A DNA stretch of 64,000 bases, taken from contig NZ_CP009056.1 of assembly GCF_000807275.1 (NCBI RefSeq), positions 1,117,192-1,181,191 on the forward strand. Reading direction: 5' to 3'. This DNA comes from Frischella perrara (lineage in GTDB: Bacteria > Pseudomonadota > Gammaproteobacteria > Enterobacterales > Orbaceae). Shown here piece after piece: positions 62,732 through 64,000 of this stretch; the first letter of the stretch is position 1; the number at the start of each line of letters is the position of its first letter. The notes below the pieces were generated by a model. That model was not told the DNA's origin. It ran no database searches and worked only from the letters and a program-made list of their open reading frames with translations. The position numbers and the translations under genes were made by a program.

Positions 62732-64000
62732 TGACTAACGAATACAATGATGAAGAAGTTCGACCCGAAGATGATGAAATAGAGTTTGAAGAAGAAGATG
62801 ATGATGAATTTGATGAAGATGATGCCGATAGTGAAGAGTCTACCCAAGATGAAAAAAAAGCTTATGCCGAAATCATGGGGGATATGGCCTTTGCTATAGC
62901 ATCCAGTATTCCACCCGCTTCACTAGTTGTTGCCGTTTCTGAAGTGGCTAAAGCTGCATGGGATATGTTCCAAGCAAAAGATAACTCGCCCGAAAAATCA
63001 CAAGCAAAATTTCAATTATTAATGGGTATTATTTGTGTTATTCCTGGAATTGGTGGTGGTTTTCGGCTTGCATTTAAATCTTTAATTAGAAAACCGCAGT
63101 ATTATGGTCCAGTAATGTTTGATGTGGTTGTGGCAATTTTAGAAGAGGCTAATCGGCTTTTTAAAATGGACTTACCCCTCAATCCCGAGAAGTATCTGAC
63201 ACAAATGATTAATGTACCTGTGTTACAGGGTTATTTGGATGATGTTCGTGAAAAATGTGTTGCAGAGCTTAACGACTATGCCTTTGCTCGTTGGTTAGAT
63301 TTACCTGGGATGCTAGATGGGTTTTTACGTGAAACTAGTAAGCAATTAGCTACTATAATTGAAGATGTACTAGCACCAGCTGTACGAATTGCTATTGAGC
63401 GTTGTATTATGCGACGCAAAAATTCAGCAAAACCTAGCAACACTACATCTAAAAATACCAATCCTGGGACAGGTACAACGAATAAGGGGAACAGTAAACC
63501 GACCGTATCAAAAAGCCGAGGTAATTTATCCGCTCGAATCAGAAGTAAGTTTAACGATATCAATATGGCCTTTGTTATTGGTGGAGTGGGGGAACATATT
63601 GCAGATTATTATTGTTTAGAGGTATTAGGCTGGGGCAAAGATCAATGGAATGGACATGACAAACATAAACAAGGAATTTGGCGTACGAAACCGAGTTCTA
63701 TTACTTTAGGTAAACTTAATGATAACTATATACTTAACAAAAACCATGCGATAGGTAATGATAAAGGGATCGATGGATTATGGCGGGCAAATCCTCTTAC
63801 TAACCAAGATAAAAAATATGCTGTGATTGAAACAAAAGCAACCATTGGGGCAGCATATCCAACGACTAAATATGTTGCGAGTAGATTGTCAGTTTTAAAG
63901 AAAAAATTTAGAGGTAAACCTATTATTCAGATGGATCGTAATTGGATACGAGCAAGATTAAAAAAAGAGTTAATCAAATTACCAATTGACATTCAAAATG
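62731..64000 (+). CDS. Nuclease-type T6SS effector, cut by the window end
   Basis: 423 residues visible, no stop before the window ends. Residues 8-40 are almost all Asp/Glu. Hydrophobic segments follow at ~50-75 and ~95-120 (G-I-I-C-V-I-P-G-I-G-G-G-F). After a Ser/Thr/Asn linker (~235-270) comes the toxin domain with Asp348 in K-G-I-D-G-L-W and Glu367-T-Lys369 in A-V-I-E-T-K, the layout of a PD-(D/E)XK nuclease. Start overlaps the vgrG4 stop. The immunity gene should lie just beyond the window. Subfamily not recognised. Confidence 0.75.
   Translation, partial: MTNEYNDEEVRPEDDEIEFEEEDDDEFDEDDADSEESTQDEKKAYAEIMGDMAFAIASSIPPASLVVAVSEVAKAAWDMFQAKDNSPEKSQAKFQLLMGIICVIPGIGGGFRLAFKSLIRKPQYYGPVMFDVVVAILEEANRLFKMDLPLNPEKYLTQMINVPVLQGYLDDVREKCVAELNDYAFARWLDLPGMLDGFLRETSKQLATIIEDVLAPAVRIAIERCIMRRKNSAKPSNTTSKNTNPGTGTTNKGNSKPTVSKSRGNLSARIRSKFNDINMAFVIGGVGEHIADYYCLEVLGWGKDQWNGHDKHKQGIWRTKPSSITLGKLNDNYILNKNHAIGNDKGIDGLWRANPLTNQDKKYAVIETKATIGAAYPTTKYVASRLSVLKKKFRGKPIIQMDRNWIRARLKKELIKLPIDIQN

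Overview
The window is AT-rich gammaproteobacterial chromosome. SrmB, RimO, an MdtK/NorM-type pump, two CCA-encoding tRNAs and the style of the VgrG loci point to Orbaceae, most likely a Gilliamella-like insect-gut bacterium. The genus is an inference from codon use and gene content, not from a search.

Layout. Bases 1-5.6 kb hold metabolism and transport: dihydroxyacetone kinase subunit DhaK (with the first codons of a DhaL-like gene), a zinc alcohol dehydrogenase, and a three-gene operon of an unrecognised protein, a cysteine desulfurase and an EamA exporter. From 5.6 to 11.4 kb the DNA is accessory: a broken flavodoxin-fold oxidoreductase, three paralogous lipoprotein genes, a PAAR-tipped effector with two paralogous membrane proteins as likely immunity, and an ImmA/IrrE remnant. 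Bases 11.6-17.3 kb are conserved core (tRNA-Val, mdtK-like, rimO, peroxiredoxin, srmB, tRNA-Lys). At tRNA-Lys sits a decayed P4-like integrative element (integrase stub, structured leader, 10-bp repeats, two AlpA-like genes, a BRO-type antirepressor). Bases 20-25 kb hold a Sel1-repeat/membrane pair, an MBL-fold hydrolase with a divergent GlxA-type regulator, and a secreted alpha/beta hydrolase.

From 25.5 kb to the end the window is a polymorphic type VI secretion (T6SS) island with no core tss genes. It has four vgrG modules: (1) VgrG - Tle1-like DUF2235 phospholipase - three DUF2931-like lipoproteins in an exact 1117-bp tandem repeat; (2) VgrG - DUF4123 adaptor - VasX-like pore former; (3) VgrG - three tandem pairs of VRR-NUC nuclease effector and DUF3396 immunity protein; (4) a diverged VgrG - PD-(D/E)XK-type nuclease that runs off the window. 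Between modules lie relics: a vgrG fragment, toxin tails, cut-down immunity genes, a frameshifted DUF6708-like gene and two copies of a 56-57 aa two-helix membrane protein on the minus strand.

How the genes work together. Each VgrG carries its own C-terminal extension or adaptor that would load the adjacent toxin onto the spike, and the genes that follow would protect the producer and its kin. VgrGs 1-3 are nearly identical outside their tails and share a conserved upstream region with a 22-bp dyad next to a TATAAT box, so they are probably co-regulated and kept alike by recombination. The most striking feature is the triplicated nuclease/immunity pair: the nuclease copies differ almost only in a ~24-residue window directly after the catalytic E-x-K, and the immunity copies differ in a few discrete windows, which looks like ongoing specificity diversification.
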